Shown: positions 7,072-14,993 of the stretch, in pieces
How positions within the stretch are numbered: the stretch's first letter is position 1
Layout: every line of letters starts with the position of its first letter
Virus record (IMG/VR): IMGVR_UViG_3300030098_000657
Location: 1 to 29,419 of that record
Source of the DNA: a virus
Length of the DNA: 29,419 bases
Reading direction: 5' to 3' (one strand)
Made by a program: the position numbers and the translations under genes
The notes under the pieces: generated by a model
Database searches by the model: none
What the model saw: the letters and a program-made list of their open reading frames with translations, nothing else
What the model was told of the DNA's origin: nothing

Positions 7072-9188
7072 GCTACTAACTCCACAAATTCAGATAGAAT
7101 CTTACGATTGAACTTCGACTTATTTAACGACTTTTTGAATGCACTTCTAATCTGTGCTTTAGTCGCATTGTCACTTACCTCAAAATCAACTTCCTTATTC
7201 ATCTCATTAGTAGAAAGAGCAAAGAACTTAGTATAGTTACCAATGGGAATAGAAACTGCTTTTTCTTTTCTCCACTTAGTAGAAATTCTTTCATCATAAA
7301 TTCCATTCATACGTAATAATCTTTGAACTGTTGAATTACCTGCTAAACGAATACCAATGAAATTGACATCAGGGAAACTATCTTGAAGGTGTCTCATCAA
7401 TGCAGCAGTTCCTTGTGTCCACTCTGAAAGACGATAGGTGGTTCCCAATTTACGATCCCTAAGATAGGTGCAAGTATTTCTTACTGGTCTGCAGAATAAC
7501 TTTCTATCATAAGTATAAGGGTTCTCAGTCTCAGCATTATAAGAAAGTGGTTCTGATTCACCATCAGTCAAGATAATAGTTTGAACTTTTTGTAAGTCAT
7601 ACTTCTTCTTGAATTGAGGAATAATGTCATGTAGAACTATCAAAGAAGTATCTAATGGAGTGCCACTCAAATGAAATCTTTGAGGAGCATCAATCCAATA
7701 TGAAACGTCACGAGCCATTGCACAAGTCAAACGCCAGAAGTTTCTGATTTGACGATCAAACTGTTTGATGTTTCCTTCACTAGATAAGAACTCCAACAAA
7801 CGATAAGACTCAGGAATAAAAACTTCATTTCTCTTTTGTTCTTTGATGAGAGATTCATTGCTACAGCAATAACGTCTTTCATTATCGTTAACAAAGTAAC
7901 AGTTAGTAAATCCATATACCCTGAATGGGATGTTTACTTTTTTACAGAACCACACAAGATTAAGTAACTGCTTAACAGTTGCACCTAAGCAGTCATGCAT
8001 TGAACCACTCCAATCCAATAGAAAGAGTAATCCGTGATTCTTACCATCAGGTAGAACAGTTACCTTTTTGAAAAGATCCTCGTTGTATTTGTAAGTATGG
8101 AGTTTCGTTGTGTCCAATACTCCAGTCCGACTAGTAGCAGCACGAGCATAAGCATCTGCAGACTTTCTACACTCAAATTCTTTAACAAGATAATTGACCT
8201 CCTTATCTGCCTCCTTTTTATATTGCAATAAGGATTCGTCTATTGGTTGTGTATGTGTCTTTTTATTAAGTGGCTCTGCATAGATCATATCCCAGAACTC
8301 TTCACAAAAATCACTTATCTCTTCGTTTCTGATGATAATCTCATCAGGTATCATATGAGGTTTTTCAATATATGTATTATTTCTAACTGGTTTTTGAGCA
8401 ATTTTCTTTAGGTTACCACCAAGACTCTTAGCAGTTTCTACATCTAGAGGAGAATCATTATCATCCACCCCAGTATCAGAAGCATCACCACTGCTCCCAC
8501 TTTCCACATCAGAACTGCTATCAGTGTCAGAAATGGAAGACTCATCAGTATCACTGCTATCAGAGTCACCACTCCCAACACCTTCGCCATCCCCCATAGA
8601 AGGTTCAACACTTTCTGTTCCTTCTTGATCTTGATTAGTGGGTTGGTTTTCTTTGCAGAAATTATATAACGCTTCTGCAGCTGCGAGGGTGTCCTCAAAC
8701 GTTTTAGCGTTTTCAACGACATTTACAATCTCCTGTTCTTGTGGGGTAAATTTGACTCCTAGAAATGCACCAATCTTAGCATGAAGATTTATCTTGTCTG
8801 CTAGATTGAATTCATCCACATCCTGATCTCCGACTTCAAAAAAATCTTTGCCATGAAGTTCACGATAACCACGATAGAATGTTTTGGCAATACCTAAGTA
8901 CTTATCCTTCATCATCTTTTCTACTCTAACATCTTCACATACATTCACGAACTGTTGAGGTGCTTTACACTTCTCTGTCCAATCCTCATTGGGTGTGAAT
9001 AGGGCATGAGCAACCTCATGACCAACCAACATATCAAACACGTAATTACTAGCATCCCAGATAGGAAGAGTAAGAACCCTGTTCTCTACATCAAACTGTG
9101 CTGTCTCAACTTCACGATGCTCTACCACAATGTTTTCTGTTGCCAAGAGTTTGGCAAGAGTTCCCTTAACTTCTAAATTAACTGTCAT
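7068..9188 (-). CDS. HExxH metallopeptidase-like / VWA-domain protein (CobT-like)
   Basis: A 706-residue protein with three visible parts. Residues 50-92 hold VGHEVAHALFTP, a zinc-peptidase HExxH motif (H57, E58, H61), followed by NVCEDVRVE whose acidic residues could be the third metal ligand. Residues about 190-247 are a Ser/Asp-rich acidic linker. Residues about 385-600 are a VWA domain with a complete metal site: DWSGS (D392, S394, S396), T510 in SGTPLD, and D542 in LTDGE. VWA proteins with acidic linkers partner CobS/MoxR ATPases, as CobT does with CobS. The ATG at 9188 is chosen over 9209 because it forms an ATGA overlap with the preceding 57-aa gene. Proteolytic activity is inferred only from the motif; cobalamin synthesis seems unlikely without other genes. 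Confidence 0.85.
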   Translation of the reverse strand: MTVNLEVKGTLAKLLATENIVVEHREVETAQFDVENRVLTLPIWDASNYVFDMLVGHEVAHALFTPNEDWTEKCKAPQQFVNVCEDVRVEKMMKDKYLGIAKTFYRGYRELHGKDFFEVGDQDVDEFNLADKINLHAKIGAFLGVKFTPQEQEIVNVVENAKTFEDTLAAAEALYNFCKENQPTNQDQEGTESVEPSMGDGEGVGSGDSDSSDTDESSISDTDSSSDVESGSSGDASDTGVDDNDSPLDVETAKSLGGNLKKIAQKPVRNNTYIEKPHMIPDEIIIRNEEISDFCEEFWDMIYAEPLNKKTHTQPIDESLLQYKKEADKEVNYLVKEFECRKSADAYARAATSRTGVLDTTKLHTYKYNEDLFKKVTVLPDGKNHGLLFLLDWSGSMHDCLGATVKQLLNLVWFCKKVNIPFRVYGFTNCYFVNDNERRYCCSNESLIKEQKRNEVFIPESYRLLEFLSSEGNIKQFDRQIRNFWRLTCAMARDVSYWIDAPQRFHLSGTPLDTSLIVLHDIIPQFKKKYDLQKVQTIILTDGESEPLSYNAETENPYTYDRKLFCRPVRNTCTYLRDRKLGTTYRLSEWTQGTAALMRHLQDSFPDVNFIGIRLAGNSTVQRLLRMNGIYDERISTKWRKEKAVSIPIGNYTKFFALSTNEMNKEVDFEVSDNATKAQIRSAFKKSLNKSKFNRKILSEFVELVA

Positions 9189-9358
9189 GGGGTCTTTGCT
9201 TGTATGCACATATTATAATACCCCTTCCGTGGGGAGGGGGCATTGAGTAGACGGTTTATCAACTGTCTACGCTTGGCACGTGCTTGACGTAGAGCCTGTG
9301 GTTTTAGATGGCGTTTCTGTTCCTTCTTGGAATGATGCTGCCAATTAGGAACTTTCAT
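9185..9358 (-). CDS. Small basic protein, 57 aa
   Basis: A 57-residue protein, MKVPNWQHHSKKEQKRHLKP then ALRQARAKRRQLINRLLN, with about one third Lys/Arg/His in the first 45 residues, which suggests nucleic-acid binding. The ATG at 9358 is chosen over 9361 and 9367 because a GGTGAGG ribosome-binding sequence lies just upstream at suitable distance. It overlaps the preceding 46-aa gene by 14 bases and the VWA gene by ATGA. I do not recognise the family. Confidence 0.6.
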   Translation of the reverse strand: MKVPNWQHHSKKEQKRHLKPQALRQARAKRRQLINRLLNAPSPRKGYYNMCIQAKTP

Positions 9359-9485
9359 CATCCTCACCCCATGATTCTAGGTCACCGCTATCCATGCCAC
9401 CACAAACAGTGTACTTGTCCTCTCCACCAGGTTCATTTAGATCTGCTGGATTAGATCCAACCTGAACGCATTTTTCTTCTGTCAT
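9345..9485 (-). CDS. Small acidic protein, 46 aa
   Basis: An ORF of 46 codons whose ATG (9485-9483) overlaps the stop of gp46 as ATGA. The product begins MTEEKCVQVGSNPADLNEPG and ends in an acidic tail (GDLESWGEDDESS). The product is unlike its basic neighbour in charge. The coupling to gp46 and the absence of any other use of this sequence support it as a gene. Function unknown. Confidence 0.55.
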   Translation of the reverse strand: MTEEKCVQVGSNPADLNEPGGEDKYTVCGGMDSGDLESWGEDDESS

Positions 9486-11215
9486 AGTTCTTGTGCGACT
9501 GTGCTAGGCATTATACGGGAAAATCCCTTGACTTTCTCAAATCTTATCACATTGTCAAATTTGTCAAACATACCCTCCTTATGGGATATTACAAATATGT
9601 TAGCACCTTTGATAACATAACGGATAATCTTAAGGAAGTCTTCATTACCAGAACCATCAAGGGAACTATCAAACACCTCATCCATGATAAGAAGATTGGT
9701 GTTAGTAGAATTCTTATATGCAGCGATCTCACGCCAAGTAAAGAGTAACGCAAGATCTATCCGCATCTTTTCTCCCTCAGAAAAACTTGCATATGAGAAG
9801 TCTTCGTGAATAGGTGATTCAATACTTTCATTAAACTCCTCATCGAGAGTGAAGTTAATATAGAAGTCCATCATCTGAAGGTATCTGTTAACTTGTTGAT
9901 TAATCAGTGGAAGATACTTCTTAATGATCGTCTTCTTTACTCCACTATCCTTGAGTAAACCAAATGCAAAGTCATGTTCTGAGATTAGTTCTTTTTGTTC
10001 TGCAACCTTTTCGTATGTTGTTGCAAGACTGTGTTGGTATTCAGCTAATTTCTCATGCTCAGTATTTCTATTTTCAAGTTGTTCGGTAATTCTTTGAATC
10101 TCCGATTCCAAATCCCTTGACTGTCGTTGTAGTCCAGAAACGAGCGTATTGTTTTGAGAAATGCCATGTGTTAGAGAAGTAACCTCCTGTGTGAGTTTAG
10201 TAAAACGAACCTCTCTTAACTCCTCTGCTTGTATCTTGGACTCTAATTCTTCGAGACCTATTTGGAGTTTGTTTATAGAGTTATTGAGATCCGTAATTTT
10301 ATTTACCCTAAAAGATTCTTCTATAGATTGTGTACATGTAGGGCATGATACATTTTCTTTAAAAAAGTTATATTCACTACCAACTCTTTCTTTCTTTGTT
10401 TGTATCTTAGCACGTAGATTACTTAATTTTTTTATTGATCCACCAACATCACTTAATCCTAAAAGTTTACTATCAAGGGTTTCAAGCTCTTCAGAAAGTT
10501 TTTCATTCTTATCAATATACTCTTTGGCCTCACCTGCAATTTTTTTAATTTGTTGCTGTTTCTTTTTAATATCCTCATGACTTGTTTGCTCAATAGTCTT
10601 AATAAAATTTTCTTGCATCTCTACCTTATCAATCAAACTATCTTTCTTCAACTCTAGAGTTCTAACTTCGTCTCTTTTAGATCTAAGTTTTGCCTTAACA
10701 ACCTCACTCATAGCAGAGAATATTTTAATATCCAATAGATCCTCAATCACCTCTCTACGATTAACAGCAGTCAATTGCATAAAGGGAACAAATGTACTAG
10801 ATCCTAATATAACAATCTGAGTAAATGATTTAAAATTTAACTTAAGAATATTCTGTTCAAAATACTTTTGTTGCTCAAGTGCATTAGCAAATTGATCTTG
10901 TATCTTACCATCAATCCATATTTCAAACTTATTAGGTTTTAATCCACGTACAACTTTATAATCTCTATTCTTAACATTAAACTCAATCTCAACTACACCT
11001 TCTCTCTCATTGGTAGTATTAATAAGTTGAGACTTAGTTATTTTCCTAAAAGGTTTATTGAATAAAGCAAAGCACAAAGCATCAAGAATGGTGGATTTTC
11101 CTGCACCATTTGTACCCACAATAATATTTGTGTCATATTCGGTTAGATGAACTTCAGTAAACTGATTACCAGTGCTTAAAAAGTTTTTCCATCTAACCTT
11201 CTGAAAGGAGATCAT
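9482..11215 (-). CDS. gp46: Recombination endonuclease subunit gp46 (Rad50/SbcC-like)
   Basis: A 577-residue SMC-type ATPase, near the 560 of T4 gp46. Walker A is GTNGAGKST at 34-42. Long coiled-coil arms at about 170-440 flank a zinc hook CPTC at 291-294. The ABC signature is FSEGEKMRIDLALLF and Walker B LLIMDEVFD near the C-terminus. With gp47 it resects DNA ends for recombination-dependent replication and host DNA breakdown. The start overlaps the end of the DUF3110 gene by 23 bases. Confidence 0.96.
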   Translation of the reverse strand: MISFQKVRWKNFLSTGNQFTEVHLTEYDTNIIVGTNGAGKSTILDALCFALFNKPFRKITKSQLINTTNEREGVVEIEFNVKNRDYKVVRGLKPNKFEIWIDGKIQDQFANALEQQKYFEQNILKLNFKSFTQIVILGSSTFVPFMQLTAVNRREVIEDLLDIKIFSAMSEVVKAKLRSKRDEVRTLELKKDSLIDKVEMQENFIKTIEQTSHEDIKKKQQQIKKIAGEAKEYIDKNEKLSEELETLDSKLLGLSDVGGSIKKLSNLRAKIQTKKERVGSEYNFFKENVSCPTCTQSIEESFRVNKITDLNNSINKLQIGLEELESKIQAEELREVRFTKLTQEVTSLTHGISQNNTLVSGLQRQSRDLESEIQRITEQLENRNTEHEKLAEYQHSLATTYEKVAEQKELISEHDFAFGLLKDSGVKKTIIKKYLPLINQQVNRYLQMMDFYINFTLDEEFNESIESPIHEDFSYASFSEGEKMRIDLALLFTWREIAAYKNSTNTNLLIMDEVFDSSLDGSGNEDFLKIIRYVIKGANIFVISHKEGMFDKFDNVIRFEKVKGFSRIMPSTVAQEL

Positions 11216-11477
11216 GATCTAATTCTTCAGGGGGAATTACAATGTCATCTTTGGTGATAATAGAATAACGGTATCCATTGTGTTCACAGATTTGAATAGC
11301 AGAACGATCTTCTACTTCTATGATACTCATTTCTGGATAACCTTTATCTTCCAACATCATAGCAAATCGTTCAGCATCATCTTCCTCTACAAAGAGGTAT
11401 AATACTTTCTGACCGAACCTATCATTGACAGCATAGGCTCCGCTATCTTCTTTACCAGAAACGGCAAGCAAGTGCAT
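11193..11477 (-). CDS. DUF3110-like protein between genes 47 and 46
   Basis: A 94-residue protein. The order of segments, VLYLFVEEDDAERFAMMLED then KGYPEMSIIEVE, followed by CEHNGYRYSIITKDDIVIPP, resembles my memory of DUF3110, a small domain family common in cyanobacteria and plastids. Its function is not established. It starts at a TAATG junction with gp47 and overlaps gp46 by 23 bases, so it should be made together with both nuclease subunits. This suggests, without proof, that it modifies the gp46/47 complex. The link to a cyanobacterial family supports a cyanobacterial host. Confidence 0.65.
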   Translation of the reverse strand: MHLLAVSGKEDSGAYAVNDRFGQKVLYLFVEEDDAERFAMMLEDKGYPEMSIIEVEDRSAIQICEHNGYRYSIITKDDIVIPPEELDHDLLSEG

Positions 11478-12526
11478 TATGTCACCTCACATGCCTCTTT
11501 GTAAACATTCTCCAATATTTTTTTAACCTTAGACTTGTCAATAGAAGTTTCAACCTCATCAACATACTGACTCAACAGACTAAGTGTATCTTCACTCTCT
11601 TGTCCTTGATATTCATGTGTAACAAATCCACTACCATAATCAAATGATTCAATAGTTTTTAACTCTGCAACACCTGCTTGATATAACTTATCAATAAACT
11701 TATCCAGTTTAGTTCCTTTTCCTTTGTCCTGGACAATTACTTTAACAATTTTATTTTCATAAGGACGTGCATCAAATGTCTGATGGTTAGTGTCATTAAA
11801 ATATATCTTCTCAAAAATACTAAAAGGATTATTGATTGGTGTATGTTCTAAAGTTTCGGTATCAAAGATATGAAATCCTCTTACATCTCCACAATCATTC
11901 CAATAGATCTCATATGGATTACCTAAGTAATGAATATTCTCTTGAGAGTTTCTATGATGATAGTGTCCAGAGTATACCTTTTCAAAGTCTTTATATATTC
12001 CTTTATCATGACCATGCTCCATAACATGATATGCATTAGCCAAGAAACCATTAAGTTCTAAATGTCCCATGACAACACGACACTTAGACTTCTTAAGTTG
12101 TTTATACGTATTATCTTGATTATCAGAGTTTACCCAAGGTACAAATGATATATCCAATCCACCAAAATTCAGTTCCTCATATTCAGTGATAACACGGATA
12201 TTATCGTACTCTCGTAATAATAATTCGCAAGCATTGATCTCATTAGTATTCTTGTAGTAGGCGGTGTGATTACCAACAATAGTCGTAAGATTAATTTTCC
12301 TATCTCGTAGAATGTCGAAATAGTTTTCTTTGGCCCAAGAGAGAGCACTGAAATTAATCCCTGTGCGATTATCGAAAGTATCCCCCATATCAATAACGGT
12401 ATCGATATTATTATCTTTGAGATATGGAAAAAAGATTTCATCATAAAACTTCTGGAAGAAGTCGTGAAACAGTTTTGAATTTTTGCGAGCACCAAAATGC
12501 TGATCGGTTATGATCGCAACCTTCAC
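11477..12526 (-). CDS. gp47: Recombination endonuclease subunit gp47 (Mre11/SbcD-like)
   Basis: A 349-residue calcineurin-type phosphoesterase, near the 339 of T4 gp47. Metal-binding motifs appear in the expected order: D8-x-H10, GDTFD at 48-52, GNH at 85-87, GHLELNG, and GHYHH. It is the nuclease partner of gp46 and makes 3' single strands for UvsX-dependent strand invasion. The start codon is GTG at 12526, overlapping the gp55 stop as GTGA. Confidence 0.95.
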   Translation of the reverse strand: MKVAIITDQHFGARKNSKLFHDFFQKFYDEIFFPYLKDNNIDTVIDMGDTFDNRTGINFSALSWAKENYFDILRDRKINLTTIVGNHTAYYKNTNEINACELLLREYDNIRVITEYEELNFGGLDISFVPWVNSDNQDNTYKQLKKSKCRVVMGHLELNGFLANAYHVMEHGHDKGIYKDFEKVYSGHYHHRNSQENIHYLGNPYEIYWNDCGDVRGFHIFDTETLEHTPINNPFSIFEKIYFNDTNHQTFDARPYENKIVKVIVQDKGKGTKLDKFIDKLYQAGVAELKTIESFDYGSGFVTHEYQGQESEDTLSLLSQYVDEVETSIDKSKVKKILENVYKEACEVT

Positions 12527-13029
12527 TGATAACCACTCCGAAGTTTTGTATGGATATTATCCTTGATGCTATTATAATCCGAATAGTTCCCTCCGTCAAG
12601 TGTGTTATCATCAACCATCACTTGTTCATATCCAGAACGTTCTAAAATTTTGTTCTTGACTTCTAGTTGTCTTTTCTCCCTTTGAATACGTCTAAGAAAA
12701 GCGTAATGTATGATCTGGGTAAAATAAGCGAAAGGATTACTAGATTTAGCAGGATCAAAATTATTGATATACTGCACACAGTTTTCAATTCCATCACAGA
12801 CCATATCATCTTTGAACATGTAATTGACAAAGTTTGGTTTGTATGACAGATGGGTTGCTATTTTTAGGAAACATTCACCAAGGTAATTAGTTATCCTAGG
12901 CTTAGGTTTTCCAAGTTCTTCTGCTTCTTTTACCGATTGCTTGTATGCAACAATAGCAGCAAGAAACTCCTTATTGTTTACATAGTGCTCGGAACGGGCT
13001 CTCCGTCTTGGCATAGTTGCTAATGACAT
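12523..13029 (-). CDS. gp55: Late-transcription sigma factor gp55
   Basis: A 168-residue protein, compared with 185 in T4. The recognisable sigma-like core is FDPAKSSNPFAYFTQIIHYA then FLRRIQREKRQL (about 105-135), which corresponds to sigma region 2; RARSEHYVNNKEF near the start is typical of marine gp55. It directs host RNA polymerase to late promoters with a TAAATA core, several of which occur in this window. The ATG at 13029 is preferred over 13014 because an AGGTGAGA ribosome-binding sequence precedes it. A perfect sigma-70 promoter lies 16-22 bases further upstream, so expression from host polymerase before late phase is expected. Confidence 0.93.
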   Translation of the reverse strand: MSLATMPRRRARSEHYVNNKEFLAAIVAYKQSVKEAEELGKPKPRITNYLGECFLKIATHLSYKPNFVNYMFKDDMVCDGIENCVQYINNFDPAKSSNPFAYFTQIIHYAFLRRIQREKRQLEVKNKILERSGYEQVMVDDNTLDGGNYSDYNSIKDNIHTKLRSGYQ

Positions 13030-13051
13030 GAGTATCTCTCACCTGTACATA

Positions 13052-13080
13052 ATTATATCAGGGGCTTGACAAGATGTCAA
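13052..13080 (-). promoter_or_regulatory. Consensus sigma-70 promoter for the gp55 operon
   Basis: On the minus strand TTGACA (13080-13075) and TATAAT (13057-13052) are separated by exactly 17 bases, a perfect match to the bacterial housekeeping promoter. Transcription would start near 13045, leaving a short leader that contains the gp55 ribosome-binding site. It should drive gp55 and the coupled genes down to about 5973. Confidence 0.85.
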
Positions 13081-13094
13081 ATGTTCATTAGAAT
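13066..13094 (+). promoter_or_regulatory. Candidate divergent (antisense) sigma-70 promoter
   Basis: On the plus strand TTGACA (13066-13071) and TAGAAT (13089-13094) are also spaced by 17 bases. The two TTGACA elements are arms of one palindrome, TTGACA-AGA-TGTCAA (13066-13080). No plus-strand gene follows; a transcript would run antisense to the Sm-like gene and uvsW. The -35 is perfect and the -10 matches five of six, but activity is not shown. Confidence 0.45.
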
Positions 13095-13122
13095 AACTCT
13101 GTTAAGGGTTCAGGGACAAGCC

Positions 13123-13530
13123 TTAGCTTTCTTTTTGTATATCTTTCTTATAGAGTTGTTCTAGCATTCTTTTAGCGTCTTTAACACTAGATATGTATCC
13201 CATACGTCTATCTATACGAGATAAATTTCCTTCTTGAGAAGACTCCTCAACATACCTTTGGTGTATCGAGATCATCTCCATGTCTTTACATTCTACCATA
13301 GTCATAATATTTTTCATATCTAGTACCATCATATCTTCATCATTGGTTTTCAACCAAGGTTCTACTTTATATCCAGCAACAATATTACCACCAGGTAATT
13401 TTACATTCTGAACTAACACTGGATGGTGTAGTAATAATAGAGTTCTATTTTCTTCATCACAAGCTGCTATCCGAGCGAATATTTCTTCCCCCGAAATTAG
13501 TTTTAGTGATGCATAAAAATCGTCTTCCAT
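13123..13530 (-). CDS. Small conserved protein, possible Sm-like fold
   Basis: A 135-residue protein. The first half (SLKLISGEEIFARIAACDEE then NRTLLLLHHPVLVQ, and later MVLDMKNIMTMVEC) alternates strands in the way of an Sm/LSm barrel, with a GEE..A.I..CDEE turn resembling an Sm1 motif. Marine phage proteins of this type have been described as Sm-like, but I cannot confirm that this one belongs. The C-terminal part is helical and charged. It starts at a TAATG junction with uvsW and lies just before the gp55 promoter. An RNA-binding role is possible only by inference. Confidence 0.55.
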   Translation of the reverse strand: MEDDFYASLKLISGEEIFARIAACDEENRTLLLLHHPVLVQNVKLPGGNIVAGYKVEPWLKTNDEDMMVLDMKNIMTMVECKDMEMISIHQRYVEESSQEGNLSRIDRRMGYISSVKDAKRMLEQLYKKDIQKES

Positions 13531-14993
13531 TATTTTTTGAGTTTGATTGAGATTATTTCATAATTGAATTGTTCTTCGTTGTAAGTTTTAATACGTTCAA
13601 TTAAATGATTTAGAGTATAATTCTTGCGGGACTGATGGGTACAGTCATCCGCAATATCATACAGCATTGCTTTTACCTTGTCTTTTCCTTTTCTAAGGAC
13701 TCTTCCGATTGACTGCAAGTTTCGTACTCTAGACTTAGAGGGTGATGCGAAGATAACGTTGTGTAACCTCCTGATATTAATCCCAGTACTGAAAGTACCA
13801 TAGCTGGCAACAATAATCGCATTGGATTGATCCTCCGTAATTGCTCTAACTTTTTCTCGGTCATCAGCAGCAACACCACCATGTATGAAAAATATTTTAC
13901 GATCTGCTGACTTATTATTATTTATTAAATTATATAACACTTCACCATGCGACTCTACTCTGCTATAAAGTAACAGGGTATTTCCCTTTTGATCTAATGC
14001 TAAGTTCTTTATAAAATTATTTCTTTGTTCATGTTGAATAAGATATTGTATCTCATCTTCATATGTTTCAAACTTGGTAGGCGGATGCCTTAAAACGAGA
14101 CATGTAATGTCGAGTTTTGCTAATTGACCTTTCTCCATCAACTCTTTAGTCCTTGTCACCTTATATGCTGGACCAAACAATCCTTCTAATACCCACTTAT
14201 GAGTTTGTGTACCATCAAGAGTACCAGTAAAACCAAATCGATACTTTGCAGTATGCAGTTTAGTCATGATCTGAATCAATGATTTGGATTTAAATTGATG
14301 TGCCTCATCTCCTACTACAACATTAAACTCCTCAAAATACTTTCGTGGTAACTTATAGATAGATTGCCACGTTGTAATGGTGACTGGACATGTTGTCTCC
14401 TTCTCTCGGCCTGCGTATATTTTGTGACAGTATGTCGCAGCATCCCAACCGTAGTCTTCAAAATCTTTATACATCTGCTCTACGAGAGATGTCGTTGGGA
14501 CAACTACAAGACTTTTTTGCCCTTTACCTGTATAGTACCTCACTAGAGAATAAATCATCAAAGATTTTCCAGAAGCAGTTGGTGATATCAATAATCTTCT
14601 ATGATGTCTTAAAGCGTCGTACACTCCCTCTATCTGGTATTCACGTGGAGTATGACGAGATATAGATGTCATATAATCTTTAACACCTTCCATCGACACC
14701 ATCTCATCCACTTGGAATGGTGTGCCAAAATATTTGTTATCTAAAAACTTATACTCGTAATTATAATTCTTACAGAAAGAAGTTATCTTATCTAATAGAC
14801 CAACGTATATCTCCCCTGTGTGGGTTGAGAAAAGACGAATCTTCCCATCCCAGTGCTTATTGCGATACTGTGGCATGAACTTTGCCCCAGGTACTTCAAA
14901 TGTAAAATGATCCGAGAGTTCTTGGTATATGTGGGGCTCTGCTTTAACCCGAAGAAAGACCTCATTCTTTTTCTCAATTTCAAGATCAACCAT
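13530..14993 (-). CDS. uvsW: UvsW RNA-DNA/recombination helicase
   Basis: A 487-residue superfamily 2 helicase, compared with 503 in T4. Motif I is SPTASGKSL, motif II GDEAH, motif III FTGTLDG, and the C-terminal RecA domain has IGRVLRKGKDK (motif VI). The N-terminal 90 residues match the small UvsW domain (FMPQYRNKHWDGKIRLFS). UvsW unwinds R-loops and branched DNA, switching the phage from origin- to recombination-dependent replication. The ATG at 14993 is chosen over 15026 because it begins at the conserved N-terminus and overlaps uvsY by only 8 bases. Confidence 0.95.
   Translation of the reverse strand: MVDLEIEKKNEVFLRVKAEPHIYQELSDHFTFEVPGAKFMPQYRNKHWDGKIRLFSTHTGEIYVGLLDKITSFCKNYNYEYKFLDNKYFGTPFQVDEMVSMEGVKDYMTSISRHTPREYQIEGVYDALRHHRRLLISPTASGKSLMIYSLVRYYTGKGQKSLVVVPTTSLVEQMYKDFEDYGWDAATYCHKIYAGREKETTCPVTITTWQSIYKLPRKYFEEFNVVVGDEAHQFKSKSLIQIMTKLHTAKYRFGFTGTLDGTQTHKWVLEGLFGPAYKVTRTKELMEKGQLAKLDITCLVLRHPPTKFETYEDEIQYLIQHEQRNNFIKNLALDQKGNTLLLYSRVESHGEVLYNLINNNKSADRKIFFIHGGVAADDREKVRAITEDQSNAIIVASYGTFSTGINIRRLHNVIFASPSKSRVRNLQSIGRVLRKGKDKVKAMLYDIADDCTHQSRKNYTLNHLIERIKTYNEEQFNYEIISIKLKK

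Noticed and set aside
9212-9217. TATAAT on the minus strand before the VWA gene
   Set aside because: It lies inside the 57-aa gene, and the -35 position is a C-rich run; no promoter support.
10161-10580. 139-residue plus-strand frame
   Set aside because: It is the opposite strand of the gp46 coiled coil and zinc hook; Ser/Leu richness comes from the coiled-coil codons.
13918-13925. AATAAATA on the minus strand inside uvsW
   Set aside because: It lies in an Asn/Lys-rich coding stretch of an AT-rich gene, far from any start codon.
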